From assembly GCF_000272045.2 (NCBI RefSeq), contig NZ_AJYZ02000041.1:327038-391037 (forward strand): a DNA stretch of 64,000 nt, read 5' to 3'. Numbering within the stretch: position 1 is the stretch's first letter; each line of letters begins with the position of its first letter. This stretch comes from Vibrio crassostreae 9ZC13 (GTDB taxonomy: Bacteria; Pseudomonadota; Gammaproteobacteria; Enterobacterales; Vibrionaceae). The notes under the pieces are model-generated. The model saw nothing but the letters and a program-made list of their open reading frames with translations, was not told the DNA's origin and made no database searches. The translations under genes were made by a program, and so were the position numbers. This document shows, piece after piece, positions 25,846-36,424 of this stretch.

Positions 25846-26577
25846 ATGGCAACTGTATCAATGCGCGATATGCTTAAAGCTGGTGTTCACTTCGGTCACC
25901 AAACTCGTTACTGGAACCCAAAAATGAAGCCATTCATCTTTGGTGCTCGTAACAAAGTACATATCATCAACCTAGAAAAAACTGTACCAATGTTCAACGA
26001 AGCTCTAGCAGAAATCGCTAAAGTTGGTGAGAAGAAAGGTAAAGTTCTTTTCGTTGGTACTAAGCGCGCTGCATCTGAAGCTGTTAAAGAAGCTGCTGTA
26101 AACAGCAACCAGTTCTACGTTAACAACCGCTGGTTAGGCGGTATGCTAACGAACTACAAAACTGTTCGTCAGTCTATCAAGCGTCTGAAAGAACTTGAAG
26201 CGCAAGCTCAAGACGGTACTTTCGACAAGCTAACTAAGAAAGAAGCTCTAATGCGTACTCGTGAAATGGAGAAGCTAGAGAAGTCTCTTGGTGGTATCAA
26301 GAACATGGGCGGCCTACCAGACGCTCTATTCGTAATCGATGCTGATCACGAACACATCGCAGTTAAAGAAGCAAACAACCTAGGTATCCCAGTTTACGCT
26401 GTAGTTGATACTAACTCTAACCCAGACGGCGTTGACTTCGTTATCCCAGGTAACGACGATGCAATCCGTGCAGTACAGCTTTACCTAAACGCTGCTGCAG
26501 ACGCGGTTAAAGAAGGTCGTAACAAAGACGTTGCTGCTGTAGCTGCTGAAAAAGATGGTTTTGTAGAAGCTGAATAA
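25846..26577 (+). CDS. rpsB: 30S ribosomal protein S2
   Basis: 243-residue small-subunit protein that binds near the S1 site and is needed for translation initiation. Starts [20 protein letters not shown], with the family segments [12 protein letters not shown] and [18 protein letters not shown] 25846 follows GAGGATT; an upstream in-frame ATG at 25813 lies in the leader. Strong highly-expressed codon bias. First gene of the rpsB-tsf unit. Confidence 0.99.
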   Translation: MATVSMRDMLKAGVHFGHQTRYWNPKMKPFIFGARNKVHIINLEKTVPMFNEALAEIAKVGEKKGKVLFVGTKRAASEAVKEAAVNSNQFYVNNRWLGGMLTNYKTVRQSIKRLKELEAQAQDGTFDKLTKKEALMRTREMEKLEKSLGGIKNMGGLPDALFVIDADHEHIAVKEANNLGIPVYAVVDTNSNPDGVDFVIPGNDDAIRAVQLYLNAAADAVKEGRNKDVAAVAAEKDGFVEAE

Positions 26578-26655
26578 TAGCGGCTCTGAATCACGCTTGG
26601 CTTAGCTAATATAGATTTTGAAATCTTTATTAAATGTAAGCTAAGTTATAGTTAG

Positions 26656-26686
26656 ATCGGGGGCCTCATTTTGGCCCCTGATTTTT
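26656..26686 (+). terminator. Attenuator between rpsB and tsf
   Basis: 10-bp stem ATCGGGGGCC/GGCCCCTGAT (one wobble) followed by T5. It reduces but does not abolish read-through in the conserved rpsB-tsf operon. Confidence 0.8.
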
Positions 26687-26718
26687 ACCTTATTTTCGAA
26701 TCAACCGAGGAATAGAGA

Positions 26719-27564
26719 ATGGCAACTGTAACTGCTGCTCTAGTTAAAGAACTTCGCGAGCGCACTGGCGCTGGCATGATGGAATGTAAGAAAGCGCTTG
26801 TAGAAGCAAACGCTGACATCGAACTAGCAATTGAAAACATGCGTAAATCTGGCGCAGCGAAAGCAGCTAAGAAAGCTGGTAACGTTGCTGCTGAAGGCGC
26901 AATCATCATCAAAGAAGAGAACGGTGTAGCTGTTCTTCTTGAAGTTAACTGCCAAACTGACTTCGTAGCAAAAGATGCTAGCTTCACTGCGTTTGCAGAA
27001 GAAGTTGCAGCTGCAGCAGTAGCTTCTAAAGCTTCTGTAGAAGAGCTACAAGCACAGTTCGAAGAAACTCGCGTTGCTCTAGTTGCTAAAATCGGCGAAA
27101 ACATCAACATCCGTCGCGTAGCTTACGTTGAAGGTGCTGCACTAGCTTCTTACCGTCACGGTGAGAAAATCGGTGTTGTTGTAGCTGGTGAAGGCGAAGC
27201 TGAAACTCTTAAGCACGTTGCTATGCACGTTGCTGCTTCTCGTCCTGAGTTTGTTAACCCAGAAGACGTACCAGCAGACGTAGTTGCTAAAGAGAAAGAA
27301 GTTCAAGTTGAAATCGCTATGAACGAAGGCAAGCCTCAAGAGATCGCTGAGAAAATGGTTATCGGCCGTATGAAGAAATTCACGGGCGAAATCTCTCTAA
27401 CTGGTCAAGCTTTCATCATGGAACCTAAGAAAACTGTTGGCGAAATCCTTAAAGAAAAAGGCGCTGCAGTATCTAACTTCGTACGTCTAGAAGTTGGTGA
27501 AGGTATCGAGAAAGCTGCTGAAATGAGCTTCGCTGACGAAGTTGCAGCGGTACAAAAAGGTTAA
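26719..27564 (+). CDS. tsf: Elongation factor Ts
   Basis: 281-residue guanine nucleotide exchange factor for EF-Tu. N-terminal domain [24 protein letters not shown]; the TDFVAKD motif contacts EF-Tu; the C-terminal module carries the second core repeat. It lies 141 bases downstream of rpsB past an attenuator. Heavy use of optimal codons. Confidence 0.99.
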   Translation: MATVTAALVKELRERTGAGMMECKKALVEANADIELAIENMRKSGAAKAAKKAGNVAAEGAIIIKEENGVAVLLEVNCQTDFVAKDASFTAFAEEVAAAAVASKASVEELQAQFEETRVALVAKIGENINIRRVAYVEGAALASYRHGEKIGVVVAGEGEAETLKHVAMHVAASRPEFVNPEDVPADVVAKEKEVQVEIAMNEGKPQEIAEKMVIGRMKKFTGEISLTGQAFIMEPKKTVGEILKEKGAAVSNFVRLEVGEGIEKAAEMSFADEVAAVQKG

Positions 27565-27583
27565 TCCTTAGCGTATTGTTTGA

Positions 27584-27615
27584 AAAAAGACCGTGGCAAA
27601 TGCTGCGGTCTTTTT
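27584..27615 (+). terminator. Terminator between tsf and pyrH
   Basis: Stem AAAAAGACCG/CGGTCTTTTT with an extended inner stem and AAAT loop, followed by T5. Confidence 0.88.
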
Positions 27616-27725
27616 ATGAATAGTGAACTATTTTTGAAGGCAACGTTAGTGGTTATGAATGCAAACTGACTTACTCAGTTTTTATCCATGACTGTTAATC
27701 ATCAACTCTTTGGAAGGTAAACTCC

Positions 27726-28457
27726 ATGACTACGAACCCTAAACCAGTGTATCAACGTATTCTGTTAAAACTTAGCGGTGAAGCGCTACAAGGCGAAGAA
27801 GGTTTTGGTATTGACCCAACGATCCTTGATCGTATGGCTCAAGAAGTAAAAGAATTGGTTGAACTAGGCGTTCAAGTTGGTGTTGTTATCGGTGGCGGTA
27901 ACTTGTTCCGTGGTGCTGGTCTTGCTGAAGCTGGCATGAACCGCGTTGTTGGTGACCACATGGGTATGCTTGCAACAGTAATGAACGGCCTTGCTATGCG
28001 TGACGCGCTGCACCGTGCTTACGTAAACGCACGTGTAATGTCTGCAATTCCTCTAAAAGGCGTGTGTGACGATTACAACTGGGCAGACGCAATCAGCCAA
28101 CTACGTCAAGGTCGCGTTGTGATCTTCTCTGCTGGTACTGGTAACCCATTCTTCACTACTGACTCTGCTGCATGTCTACGTGGTATCGAAATCGAAGCTG
28201 ACGTAGTTCTAAAAGCGACAAAAGTAGATGGTGTATTTACTGCTGACCCAGTAGCAAACCCAGACGCAGAGTTGTATGATACGTTGTCTTACAACACGGT
28301 TCTTGATAAAGAACTTAAAGTAATGGACTTGGCTGCATTTACGCTAGCACGTGATCACAAAATGCCAATCCGTGTATTTAACATGAATAAACCAGGCGCA
28401 CTACGTCGCGTGGTTATGGGTGAAACTGAAGGTACATTAATCAGCGACGCTGACTAA
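27726..28457 (+). CDS. pyrH: Uridylate kinase PyrH
   Basis: 243-residue UMP kinase of the amino acid kinase fold, making UDP for pyrimidine nucleotides and envelope sugar donors. Motifs include [23 protein letters not shown] and [15 protein letters not shown]. Start at 27726 follows GGAAGG. It sits between tsf and frr in the universal rpsB-tsf-pyrH-frr order. Confidence 0.98.
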   Translation: MTTNPKPVYQRILLKLSGEALQGEEGFGIDPTILDRMAQEVKELVELGVQVGVVIGGGNLFRGAGLAEAGMNRVVGDHMGMLATVMNGLAMRDALHRAYVNARVMSAIPLKGVCDDYNWADAISQLRQGRVVIFSAGTGNPFFTTDSAACLRGIEIEADVVLKATKVDGVFTADPVANPDAELYDTLSYNTVLDKELKVMDLAAFTLARDHKMPIRVFNMNKPGALRRVVMGETEGTLISDAD

Positions 28458-28465
28458 TTTTTCGG

Positions 28466-28494
28466 GCTTACTGAGGTGTTGTACCTTGGTAAGC
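28466..28494 (+). other. Intercistronic hairpin between pyrH and frr
   Basis: Nested inverted repeat GCTTAC-TG-AGGT-GTTGT-ACCT-TG-GTAAGC, with a symmetric 2x2 internal loop. No T-run follows, so it is unlikely to be a terminator; an mRNA-processing or protein-binding site is possible. Confidence 0.5.
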
Positions 28495-28555
28495 TTATCC
28501 TTATCACTCCAAATAAAAAGCTTTCTTGAAGAAAGAACATAATCAAGGTGAAATT

Positions 28556-29113
28556 GTGATTAACGAAATCAAAAAAGACGCTCAAGAGCGCATGGTAAAA
28601 AGTGTTGATGCACTAAAAAACAGCCTGCAAAAGATTCGTACAGGCCGTGCGCACCCGAGCCTACTTTCTGGTCTTACTGTTGAGTACTACGGTGCTCCAA
28701 CGCCTTTGACTCAAGTAGCTAACGTTATCGCTGAAGATGCACGTACACTAGCTATTACAGTGTTTGATAAAACACTGACTCCTCTAGTTGAAAAAGCAAT
28801 CCTGACATCTGACCTAGGCCTAAACCCTATGTCTGCTGGTACGGTTATCCGTGTTCCACTTCCACCGCTAACGGAAGAGCGTCGTAAAGACCTAGTTAAA
28901 ATCGTTCGTGGCGAAGCTGAAGGTGGCCGTGTTGCTATCCGTAACATCCGTCGTGACGCGAATGGCGATCTAAAAGCACTTCTTAAAGATAAAGAAATCT
29001 CTGAAGATGAAGATCGTAAAGCACAAGACGAAATTCAAAAGCTAACTGACGCTGCGGTTAAGAACGTAGACGAAGTTCTAGCTGTTAAAGAAAAAGAGTT
29101 GATGGAAGTTTAA
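28556..29113 (+). CDS. frr: Ribosome recycling factor
   Basis: 185-residue factor that, with EF-G, splits post-termination ribosomes. Conserved [26 protein letters not shown] and [20 protein letters not shown]. The start is the GTG at 28556, preceded by AAGGTGA; it gives exactly the 185 residues usual for the family. An upstream TTG at 28526 would add ten unsupported residues. Third gene after tsf and pyrH. Confidence 0.97.
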   Translation: MINEIKKDAQERMVKSVDALKNSLQKIRTGRAHPSLLSGLTVEYYGAPTPLTQVANVIAEDARTLAITVFDKTLTPLVEKAILTSDLGLNPMSAGTVIRVPLPPLTEERRKDLVKIVRGEAEGGRVAIRNIRRDANGDLKALLKDKEISEDEDRKAQDEIQKLTDAAVKNVDEVLAVKEKELMEV

Positions 29114-29137
29114 TTTTCCATATTCTTTTCTTTCCGG

Positions 29138-29170
29138 AAAAACGCTGTACTCACGGTGCAGCGTTTTTTT
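29138..29170 (+). terminator. Terminator between frr and uppS
   Basis: Stem AAAAACGCTG/CAGCGTTTTT with an 11-base loop, followed by T7. Confidence 0.88.
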
Positions 29171-29211
29171 ATGCTACTCTGTTCGACTATTAGAATTTGA
29201 TTCACTCTTTT

Positions 29212-29964
29212 ATGCATAATTCTCAAGCGTTCACAGACTCTCTTCCTAAACACATTGCTATCATTATGGATGGTAATGGTCGCTGGGCAAAAGCTCAGGG
29301 CAAGCCTCGCGTCTTTGGCCATAAAAACGGTGTTCAAGCCGTTCGTAAAACTATCTCTTCTGCAGCCAGACTTGGCATTAAAGCCGTTACTCTTTTTGCA
29401 TTTAGTAGCGAAAACTGGCGTCGTCCTGAAGAAGAAGTCGGTATCTTGATGGAACTGTTTATTTCAGTGCTGTCGAGTGAAGTTAAAAAGCTTCATAAAA
29501 ATAATCTACAACTTCGTGTTATTGGTGATAAAAGTCGTTTCAATGATCGACTACAAAAGAAGATAGAAGAAGCGGAAGCTTTGACTAGCACCAATACGGG
29601 TATGGTTATTAATATTGCAGCTAACTACGGCGGTAAGTGGGATATTCAGCAAGCAATGACCTCTATTGCTCAACAGGTAAAGTCTGGTGATATTAATGTA
29701 GATGACATTGATGAAGCTATGATTACACAGCACCTGACAATGGCAGATATTCCTGAAGTCGATCTACTTATCCGTACCAGTGGCGAATGCCGCATTAGTA
29801 ATTTTATGCTTTGGCAGTTGGCTTACGCCGAAATGTATTTCACTGAACAATTCTGGCCAGACTTTAATGAAGACAGCTTAGTAGAAGCTGTGACTTGGTT
29901 TGTTAACCGTGAGCGTCGTTTTGGATGCACCGGTGAGCAAATTAAAGCTCTGATGGACAGTTAA
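29212..29964 (+). CDS. uppS: Undecaprenyl diphosphate synthase UppS
   Basis: 250-residue cis-prenyltransferase making the C55 carrier for peptidoglycan and O-antigen. The catalytic Asp is in [24 protein letters not shown] and [19 protein letters not shown] are typical. ATG 29212 is chosen over an in-frame TTG at 29197; neither has a strong Shine-Dalgarno sequence. First gene of the uppS-cdsA-dxr-rseP run, after a terminator. Confidence 0.97.
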   Translation: MHNSQAFTDSLPKHIAIIMDGNGRWAKAQGKPRVFGHKNGVQAVRKTISSAARLGIKAVTLFAFSSENWRRPEEEVGILMELFISVLSSEVKKLHKNNLQLRVIGDKSRFNDRLQKKIEEAEALTSTNTGMVINIAANYGGKWDIQQAMTSIAQQVKSGDINVDDIDEAMITQHLTMADIPEVDLLIRTSGECRISNFMLWQLAYAEMYFTEQFWPDFNEDSLVEAVTWFVNRERRFGCTGEQIKALMDS

Positions 29965-29979
29965 TAAGGATTTTTTGGT

Positions 29980-30822
29980 TTGAAACAACGAATTATTACG
30001 GCGTTGATTTTAGCTCCCCTAGTTATTCTAGGTATTTTCGAGTTATCACTTCCTACATTTATTCTTTCACTAGCGGTAATCTCGCTATTGGGTTTTTGGG
30101 AGTGGACTCAGTTTGTTGAAAGCAAATCACGTTATGTAGCGTTGATTCCAACGGTTGTGGTAAGTGCTGCAAGTTTTGCTTTTATCCCTTTTGATGCATT
30201 TAGCCTTAATAACTTGTCTACTGCTCACTACGCCATTCTAACGATTGGCTCGATTTGGTGGGTAATCGCGAGTGGCATGGCGGTGACTTATCCTAAGTCT
30301 ATGCCTGCATGGAAAGACTCTTCTCTTCTTCGTCACGCCTTTGGTGTGCTGACTCTGCTGCCATTCTTCTGGAGTGTGGTTATCCTGCGTGCTAACGGTA
30401 TCGATGCTGATCCTTACCACGGTGCTAAACTGGTGATGTTTGTTTGCTTGCTTGTTTGGGCTGCAGATAGCGGCGCATACTTTTCAGGAAAGAGTTTTGG
30501 TAAGCGTAAAATGGCACCAGCGGTAAGCCCTAATAAGACGATTGAAGGTCTTATCGGTGGCATTATTACTGCGGTGATCGTGGCTTGGATCTTTGCTGAC
30601 TTGTTTGACATCCAATTCACAAGCCCACTTCACATGATTGTTATTACCCTTGTAACCGTTGTTATTTCTGTTCTAGGTGACCTTGTTGAAAGCATGTTTA
30701 AGCGTGTTTCTGGGGTGAAAGACAGCAGTAATCTGATTCCTGGTCATGGTGGTATACTAGATAGAATAGATAGCTTAACGGCTGCATTCCCTGTCTTTGC
30801 TCTGCTTTATTTAGCATTCTAA
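29980..30822 (+). CDS. cdsA: Phosphatidate cytidylyltransferase CdsA
   Basis: 280-residue multi-spanning inner-membrane enzyme that makes CDP-diacylglycerol, precursor of all phospholipids. The C-terminal signature is SVLGDLVESMFKRVSGVKDSSNLIPGHGGILDRIDSL. It starts with TTG at 29980 (MKQRIITALILAPL), preceded by AAGGA; the next ATG would remove the conserved N-terminus. 15 bases from uppS. Confidence 0.97.
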   Translation: MKQRIITALILAPLVILGIFELSLPTFILSLAVISLLGFWEWTQFVESKSRYVALIPTVVVSAASFAFIPFDAFSLNNLSTAHYAILTIGSIWWVIASGMAVTYPKSMPAWKDSSLLRHAFGVLTLLPFFWSVVILRANGIDADPYHGAKLVMFVCLLVWAADSGAYFSGKSFGKRKMAPAVSPNKTIEGLIGGIITAVIVAWIFADLFDIQFTSPLHMIVITLVTVVISVLGDLVESMFKRVSGVKDSSNLIPGHGGILDRIDSLTAAFPVFALLYLAF

Positions 30823-30826
30823 TAAA

Positions 30827-30851
30827 AAAGGGCAGTGATTCTGCCCTTTAT
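30827..30851 (+). terminator. Hairpin between cdsA and dxr
   Basis: Perfect 9-bp stem AAAGGGCAG/CTGCCCTTT with a TGATT loop. The following T-run is weak (TTTATT), so partial attenuation is more likely than full termination. Confidence 0.65.
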
Positions 30852-30873
30852 TACATTTCTACGGTCATATGTG

Positions 30874-32082
30874 ATGCGAAATCTAACTATCCTTGGCGCT
30901 ACCGGCTCAATTGGTGCAAGTACACTAAAAGTCGTTGAGCAAAACCCAGATCTCTATTCAGTGGTTGCACTGGCTGCAGGCTCGAATGTTGAAAAGATGC
31001 TGGCGTTAGTTGAAAAGTGGCAACCAAGCTATGTTGCTATGGCTTGCTCTGATGCAGCGTCTCAACTGACTGAAGTGTTGTCCGTGAGTTACCCTAACGT
31101 AAAAGTACTTTCAGGCACTGAAGGCATGTGTCAGGTTGCTTCTCTAGAGGAAGTGGACACGGTAATGGCCGCGATTGTTGGTGCCGCTGGTTTACTTCCT
31201 ACTATGTCTGCGGTTAAAGCGGGCAAGCGTATCTTGCTTGCAAACAAAGAAGCTTTGGTGATGTCTGGGCAGTTGTTTATCGACGCCGTGGAAAAATACG
31301 GTGCAGAGCTGCTTCCTGTCGATAGCGAGCATAATGCTATTTTCCAATGCCTTCCGCAGAACGTACAAACTAACCTAGGCCGCTGTAACCTTGAAGAAAA
31401 CGGCATTAACCATATTCTTCTGACTGGTTCTGGTGGTCCTTTCCGTTATACCGATGTGGCTGAACTCGAATCAGTGACTCCTGAACGCGCAATTGCACAC
31501 CCTAACTGGTCTATGGGGCCTAAGATCTCTGTCGATTCTGCGACTATGATGAATAAAGGGCTAGAGTACATTGAAGCGAAATGGCTATTTAATGCTTCTC
31601 AGGAGCAGTTAAAGGTCATCATTCACCCGCAGTCTGTGATTCACTCGATGGTTCAGTACAAGGATGGCTCTGTGCTTGCTCAAATGGGCGAACCAGATAT
31701 GGCAACGCCAATCGCTTTGACGATGTCTTACCCTAATCGTACCGAGGCGGGTGTTAAGCCTTTAGACTTTACTAAAGTGGGTGAGCTTACCTTCTTAGAA
31801 CCAGATTTCAGTCGTTACCCGTGTTTGAGGTTAGCGATTGAAGCGTGCTACTTAGGTCAGCATGCGACAACAGCCATTAATGCAGCAAACGAGATCGCGG
31901 TCGATGCTTTCTTGAACAATCAGGTGAAGTTTACCGATATTGCTGTCATTAACGAACACGTTATGAGCAAAGTATGTGAACAACATAACTCTGAGGGTTT
32001 AGATAGCTTGGAAAGCCTTCTCGAGCTCGATAATATGTCTCGTCAAATAGCCATTCAATTTATTAAAGAGCAGCTAGCATGA
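30874..32082 (+). CDS. dxr: 1-deoxy-D-xylulose-5-phosphate reductoisomerase Dxr (IspC)
   Basis: 402-residue NADPH- and metal-dependent enzyme giving methylerythritol phosphate, first committed step of the MEP isoprenoid path. N-terminal nucleotide motif [12 protein letters not shown], the [11 protein letters not shown] motif, and the metal-site segment [13 protein letters not shown]. Start at ATG 30874 ([14 protein letters not shown]); the ribosome-binding site is weak. Its stop overlaps the rseP start by four bases. Confidence 0.98.
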   Translation: MRNLTILGATGSIGASTLKVVEQNPDLYSVVALAAGSNVEKMLALVEKWQPSYVAMACSDAASQLTEVLSVSYPNVKVLSGTEGMCQVASLEEVDTVMAAIVGAAGLLPTMSAVKAGKRILLANKEALVMSGQLFIDAVEKYGAELLPVDSEHNAIFQCLPQNVQTNLGRCNLEENGINHILLTGSGGPFRYTDVAELESVTPERAIAHPNWSMGPKISVDSATMMNKGLEYIEAKWLFNASQEQLKVIIHPQSVIHSMVQYKDGSVLAQMGEPDMATPIALTMSYPNRTEAGVKPLDFTKVGELTFLEPDFSRYPCLRLAIEACYLGQHATTAINAANEIAVDAFLNNQVKFTDIAVINEHVMSKVCEQHNSEGLDSLESLLELDNMSRQIAIQFIKEQLA

Positions 32083-33437
32083 GTGGAACTCTGTGGAACT
32101 TCGCATCTTTTATCGTAGCGCTTGGCATTCTGGTTGCTGTTCATGAGTTTGGACACTTCTGGGTCGCTCGTCGTTGTGGTGTGAAAGTTGAAAAATTCTC
32201 GATTGGTTTTGGTAAATCAATCTGGAGTAAAGTGGGCCGTGATGGTACTGAATACAGCTTGTCAGTGATTCCACTGGGCGGCTACGTTAAGATGCTCGAT
32301 GGTCGTGTTGACGATCTTTCTGAAGATCAACAGCAATACGCTTTCGACAAGAAGCCGCTTTGGAAACGAACGGCGATTGTGGGTGCAGGCCCTGCATTCA
32401 ACTTTATCTTTGCGGTGTTCGCGTATTGGTTAGTATTTTTGATTGGCGTACCCGCGGTTAAGCCCGTGATTGGTGAAGTCACTCCACAATCTATTGCTGC
32501 ACAAGCCGGAATTGAAACTGGAATGGAACTTAAATCTATTTCAGGAATCAAAACCGCAGATTGGGAATCAGTCAATATGGGGTTGATATCGCACATTGGT
32601 GATCAATCCATGACAGTGACGGTTGCTTCTCAAGACGACATCGGCTTTGAGCAACAAATGACATTGGATATTTCAGACTGGTCGTTCAACCCAGAAACTG
32701 AATCTGCAATGACAACGCTGGGCTTTAGACCGTATTCTCCAGAGATATCGACAGTGCTCGCTCAAATCATTGATGATGGCGCTGCATACGATGCAGGTCT
32801 TGAAGCTGGCGATAAAATTGTTGAGATTAATGGGCAGCCTATTGAACAGTGGCAGTCGGTTGTTGAGTTAATTCGTGCTAATCCAATGACATCATTGGAC
32901 TTGGTCGTATTGCGAAATGGTGCCGAGCAGTCATTGGTTATGACACCAAAAAGTCGAGAGCTTTCTGATGGTTCGACAATCGGCTATGCAGGTATTGCTC
33001 CGGAAGTCGCAGAATGGCCAGAAGATTATCGCTTTGAGTTACAATTTGGTGTAATTGAGTCTGTAGGAAAAGCATTTGATAAAACAGGTCAAATCATTGG
33101 ATTGACACTGACAATGCTTAAGAAGCTCATCGTTGGTGATGTTGGCTTAAACAACTTGAGTGGCCCTATTTCAATCGCTAAAGGTGCAGGTACAACCGCC
33201 GATTATGGTCTGGTTTACTTCTTGGGCTTTTTGGCTCTGATTAGTGTTAACTTAGGGATTATTAATTTGGTTCCGCTGCCTATGCTTGATGGCGGACATT
33301 TGCTGTTTTTCGCTATTGAGGCCGTTACTCGTAAACCGGTACCTGAGAAAGTTCAGGAAATGGGATACAGAGTGGGAGGGGCAATCCTCTTCTCATTGAT
33401 GGCTCTGGCAATATTTAACGATTTTACTCGTCTGTGA
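32079..33437 (+). CDS. rseP: Sigma-E site-2 protease RseP
   Basis: 452-residue intramembrane zinc protease that completes RseA cleavage and releases sigma-E; it also clears signal-peptide remnants. The zinc motif is H22-E-F-G-H26 in the first membrane helix, the third ligand sits in [12 protein letters not shown] near the C-terminus, and two PDZ domains lie between. It overlaps dxr (ATGA) and precedes bamA, linking envelope-stress sensing to outer-membrane assembly. Confidence 0.98.
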   Translation: MSGTLWNFASFIVALGILVAVHEFGHFWVARRCGVKVEKFSIGFGKSIWSKVGRDGTEYSLSVIPLGGYVKMLDGRVDDLSEDQQQYAFDKKPLWKRTAIVGAGPAFNFIFAVFAYWLVFLIGVPAVKPVIGEVTPQSIAAQAGIETGMELKSISGIKTADWESVNMGLISHIGDQSMTVTVASQDDIGFEQQMTLDISDWSFNPETESAMTTLGFRPYSPEISTVLAQIIDDGAAYDAGLEAGDKIVEINGQPIEQWQSVVELIRANPMTSLDLVVLRNGAEQSLVMTPKSRELSDGSTIGYAGIAPEVAEWPEDYRFELQFGVIESVGKAFDKTGQIIGLTLTMLKKLIVGDVGLNNLSGPISIAKGAGTTADYGLVYFLGFLALISVNLGIINLVPLPMLDGGHLLFFAIEAVTRKPVPEKVQEMGYRVGGAILFSLMALAIFNDFTRL

Positions 33438-33485
33438 ATGGTTTCTCACAGGCATTGGTAGTAGCAAGGAATAATTAGAATAAGT

Positions 33486-35891
33486 ATGGCGATTAAGCAA
33501 ATTCTGTTCGCAAGTCTATTGGCCACTAGTGTGGCTGCGAACGGAGCACAAAACTTTGTAGTTCAAGATATCAAGATCGAAGGTTTACAGCGTGTTGCAC
33601 TTGGTGCAGCTCTACTGAAAATGCCAGTACGTATTGGCGATGAAGTGGATGAAAGCGATGTGTCTGAGATCATTCGTGCATTGTATGCTTCGGGCAACTT
33701 TGAGGACGTTAAAGTCCTTCGTGATGAAGGTGTATTGATTGTTCAAGTTCAAGAACGACCGACCATCGCAAGCATCTCATTCTCTGGTAATAAAGCGATT
33801 AAAGAAGAACAGCTTCAGCAGAACCTAGATGCGTCTGGTGTTCGTGAAGGTGAAGCCCTTGACCGTACTACGCTGAGTAACATTGAAAAAGGCCTTGAAG
33901 ATTTTTACTACAGTGTTGGTAAGTACAACGCGACAGTAAAAGCGGTTGTGACACCTCTGCCACGTAACCGTTCTGACCTTAAGTTTGTGTTTACTGAGGG
34001 CGTATCCGCTAAGATTCAGCAAATCAACTTTATCGGTAATGAAGTCTTCTCTGACTCTGAACTGCTTAGTCGTTTCAATCTGAATGTTGATGTTGCATGG
34101 TGGAATTTCCTTGCGGATGAAAAATACCAAAAGCAAGTATTAGCCGGTGATATCGAAGCGCTGAAATCTTACTACCTTGACCGTGGTTACCTTAAGTTTA
34201 AGGTTGACTCTACGCAGGTGGCGATCTCTCCAGACAAAAAAGGTGTTTACATCACGCTTGGCCTCGATGAAGGCGAAGCCTACACCGTTAAAGATGTCTC
34301 TTTCCGTGGTGAATTAATCGGTCGTGAGGCTGACTTCGAAGCGTTAGTGCCATTCGAAGACGGCGATACGTACAACGGTTCTTCGGTAACGTCTTTGGAA
34401 GAGAACGTAAAACGAATTCTTGGTGAATCTGGCTACGCGTACCCACAAGTTCGCACGATTCCTGAATTTGACGATGAGACCAAAGAAGTGTCGTTGGTTA
34501 TCAATGTAGAAGCGGGCAGCCGTATCTATGTTCGTGATATTCGATTCACGGGTAACAACTCAACGAAAGACGAAGTACTGCGTCGTGAAATGCGTCAAAT
34601 GGAAGGCAGCTGGCTTAACTCTAAGTCCATTGATACCGGTAAGAGCCGTCTTAACCGTTTAGGTTTCTTTGAAACGGTTGATGTACAAACAGTGCGTGTT
34701 CCTGGCAGTGAAGACCAAGTTGATTTGGTTTACAACGTTAAGGAAGCGAACTCAGGCAGTATCAACTTTGGTGTCGGCTACGGTACTGAATCTGGTGTGA
34801 GTTTCCAAGTTGGCCTGCAACAAGACAACTTTGCGGGCTCTGGTAACCGTGTTGGCGTAAGTGCCATGATGAACGATTACCAAAAAAACGTGAGCTTAGA
34901 CTACCGTGACCCATACTGGAACCTGGATGGTGTGAGCTTAGGCGGTAAGATCTTCTACAACGAATTTGAAGCCTCTGAAGCGGGCATCGTCGACTATACC
35001 AACCAAAGTTATGGTACGAGCTTAACCTGGGGTTTCCCTATGGATGAGCTGAACCGCATTGAGTTCGGTGTTGGCTATACGCACAACAAGATCGGTAACG
35101 TACCGACTTATATCCAGGTTGAACAGTTTGCGAGAAGTATCGACCAATACGGTGATGAGCACATCTTAACTGATGACTTCGATATCAATATCTCTTGGAC
35201 GCGTAACAACTTGAACCGTGGTTTCTTCCCAACAGAGGGTAACCACCAACGTGCTTTCGCTAAAATGACGGTACCAGGCTCTGATGCTCAGTACTTCAAA
35301 ATGCAGTACGATGTAAAACATTACATCCCGCTGACCAAAAAGCATGAGTTCACACTATTGATGCGTGGCCGATTAGGCTATGGTAATGGTTATGGTCAAA
35401 CAGATGGTAACGATAACTTGTTCCCATTCTACGAGAACTACTACGCAGGTGGTTTTACAACCCTACGTGGCTTTGGTTCTAACTCAGCTGGCCCGAAAGC
35501 CGTTTACGGAAGCAGCACAGGTAACAACCCAACCTATGATACCGCTACTGATGATTCAGTGGGTGGTAACGCGGTTGCCTTAGCAAGCTTAGAGTTAATT
35601 GTACCAACGCCGTTTGCTTCTGATGAAGCGCGCAGCCAGATTCGAACCAGTGTTTTCTTCGACATGGCAAGTGTATGGGACACAGAGTTCGTAGACCGCG
35701 GCGCACCAAATAGTGGCAGCCAGTACTACTACGATTACTCTGACCCAACAAATTACCGTTCATCTTATGGTGCCGCTCTTCAATGGATGTCACCAATGGG
35801 CCCACTGGTTTTCTCTCTAGCGAAACCAATTAAAGTTTACGAAGGTGATGATGAAGAGTTCTTCACATTTACCATTGGTAGAACTTTCTAA
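33486..35891 (+). CDS. bamA: Outer membrane protein assembly factor BamA
   Basis: 801-residue core of the BAM complex that folds beta-barrels into the outer membrane. Signal peptide (residues 1 to about 21), five POTRA domains (about 24-420) and a C-terminal 16-strand barrel ending in Phe (FTFTIGRTF). The FTLRGF-type barrel-loop motif appears as FTTLRGFGSNSAG, matching the conserved (V/I)RGF. Followed after 18 bases by the periplasmic chaperone gene skp. Confidence 0.98.
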   Translation: MAIKQILFASLLATSVAANGAQNFVVQDIKIEGLQRVALGAALLKMPVRIGDEVDESDVSEIIRALYASGNFEDVKVLRDEGVLIVQVQERPTIASISFSGNKAIKEEQLQQNLDASGVREGEALDRTTLSNIEKGLEDFYYSVGKYNATVKAVVTPLPRNRSDLKFVFTEGVSAKIQQINFIGNEVFSDSELLSRFNLNVDVAWWNFLADEKYQKQVLAGDIEALKSYYLDRGYLKFKVDSTQVAISPDKKGVYITLGLDEGEAYTVKDVSFRGELIGREADFEALVPFEDGDTYNGSSVTSLEENVKRILGESGYAYPQVRTIPEFDDETKEVSLVINVEAGSRIYVRDIRFTGNNSTKDEVLRREMRQMEGSWLNSKSIDTGKSRLNRLGFFETVDVQTVRVPGSEDQVDLVYNVKEANSGSINFGVGYGTESGVSFQVGLQQDNFAGSGNRVGVSAMMNDYQKNVSLDYRDPYWNLDGVSLGGKIFYNEFEASEAGIVDYTNQSYGTSLTWGFPMDELNRIEFGVGYTHNKIGNVPTYIQVEQFARSIDQYGDEHILTDDFDINISWTRNNLNRGFFPTEGNHQRAFAKMTVPGSDAQYFKMQYDVKHYIPLTKKHEFTLLMRGRLGYGNGYGQTDGNDNLFPFYENYYAGGFTTLRGFGSNSAGPKAVYGSSTGNNPTYDTATDDSVGGNAVALASLELIVPTPFASDEARSQIRTSVFFDMASVWDTEFVDRGAPNSGSQYYYDYSDPTNYRSSYGAALQWMSPMGPLVFSLAKPIKVYEGDDEEFFTFTIGRTF

Positions 35892-35909
35892 TATTTAAAG
35901 GACAATATT

Positions 35910-36419
35910 TTGAAAAATATGATTAAAGCAGCAGGTTTAGGCCTTGTAGTTCTTAGCTCTTCTTTCTTTGCAACAGCTGCTGAAGCTGCGCAAAAAGTGG
36001 GTTATGTAAACACTGCACAAGTATTCCAGGCTCTACCTCAGCGTGAAGTTGTTCTTCAAAAAATGCAGGAAGAGTTCAAAGATAAAGCGGCTGAGCTACA
36101 GAGCATTCAAGCTGAAGCGAAAACCAAGATTGAAAAGCTTAAGCGTGATGGCGAGCTACTAGGTCCTGAAGAAGTTGAGAAGCTTCGTATCGAAGTTGGC
36201 CAACTAGACAGCAAGTACAAAATCAAAGCTCAAGCATTAGAAAAAGCAAGTCAACGTCGTGAAGCACAAGAGAAGCAGAAGCTGTTCAAAGTGATTCAAG
36301 ATGCTGTAACTAAAGTTGCAGAGAAAGAAGGCTACGACATGATCGTTGATATTCAAGCTCTACAATACGGTAAGCCTGAATACAACATCTCTGAGCAAGT
36401 AATTAAATCACTGAAATAA
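35910..36419 (+). CDS. skp: Periplasmic chaperone Skp (OmpH)
   Basis: 169 residues: a signal peptide (cleavage near AEAA-QKV), then a charged helical-hairpin protein with long Lys/Glu-rich coils, as in trimeric Skp that holds unfolded outer-membrane proteins for BamA. The start is TTG 35910, with AAAGGA at good spacing; ATG 35919 would lie too far away. The bamA-skp-lpxD order is universal in gammaproteobacteria. Confidence 0.95.
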   Translation: MKNMIKAAGLGLVVLSSSFFATAAEAAQKVGYVNTAQVFQALPQREVVLQKMQEEFKDKAAELQSIQAEAKTKIEKLKRDGELLGPEEVEKLRIEVGQLDSKYKIKAQALEKASQRREAQEKQKLFKVIQDAVTKVAEKEGYDMIVDIQALQYGKPEYNISEQVIKSLK

Positions 36420-36424
36420 GTTTT

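Noticed and set aside
32094..32130. Sigma-E promoter-like GGAACTT near the start of rseP
   Set aside because: No TCTGA/TCAAA-type -10 at the expected 16-base distance, so the match is only half a promoter.
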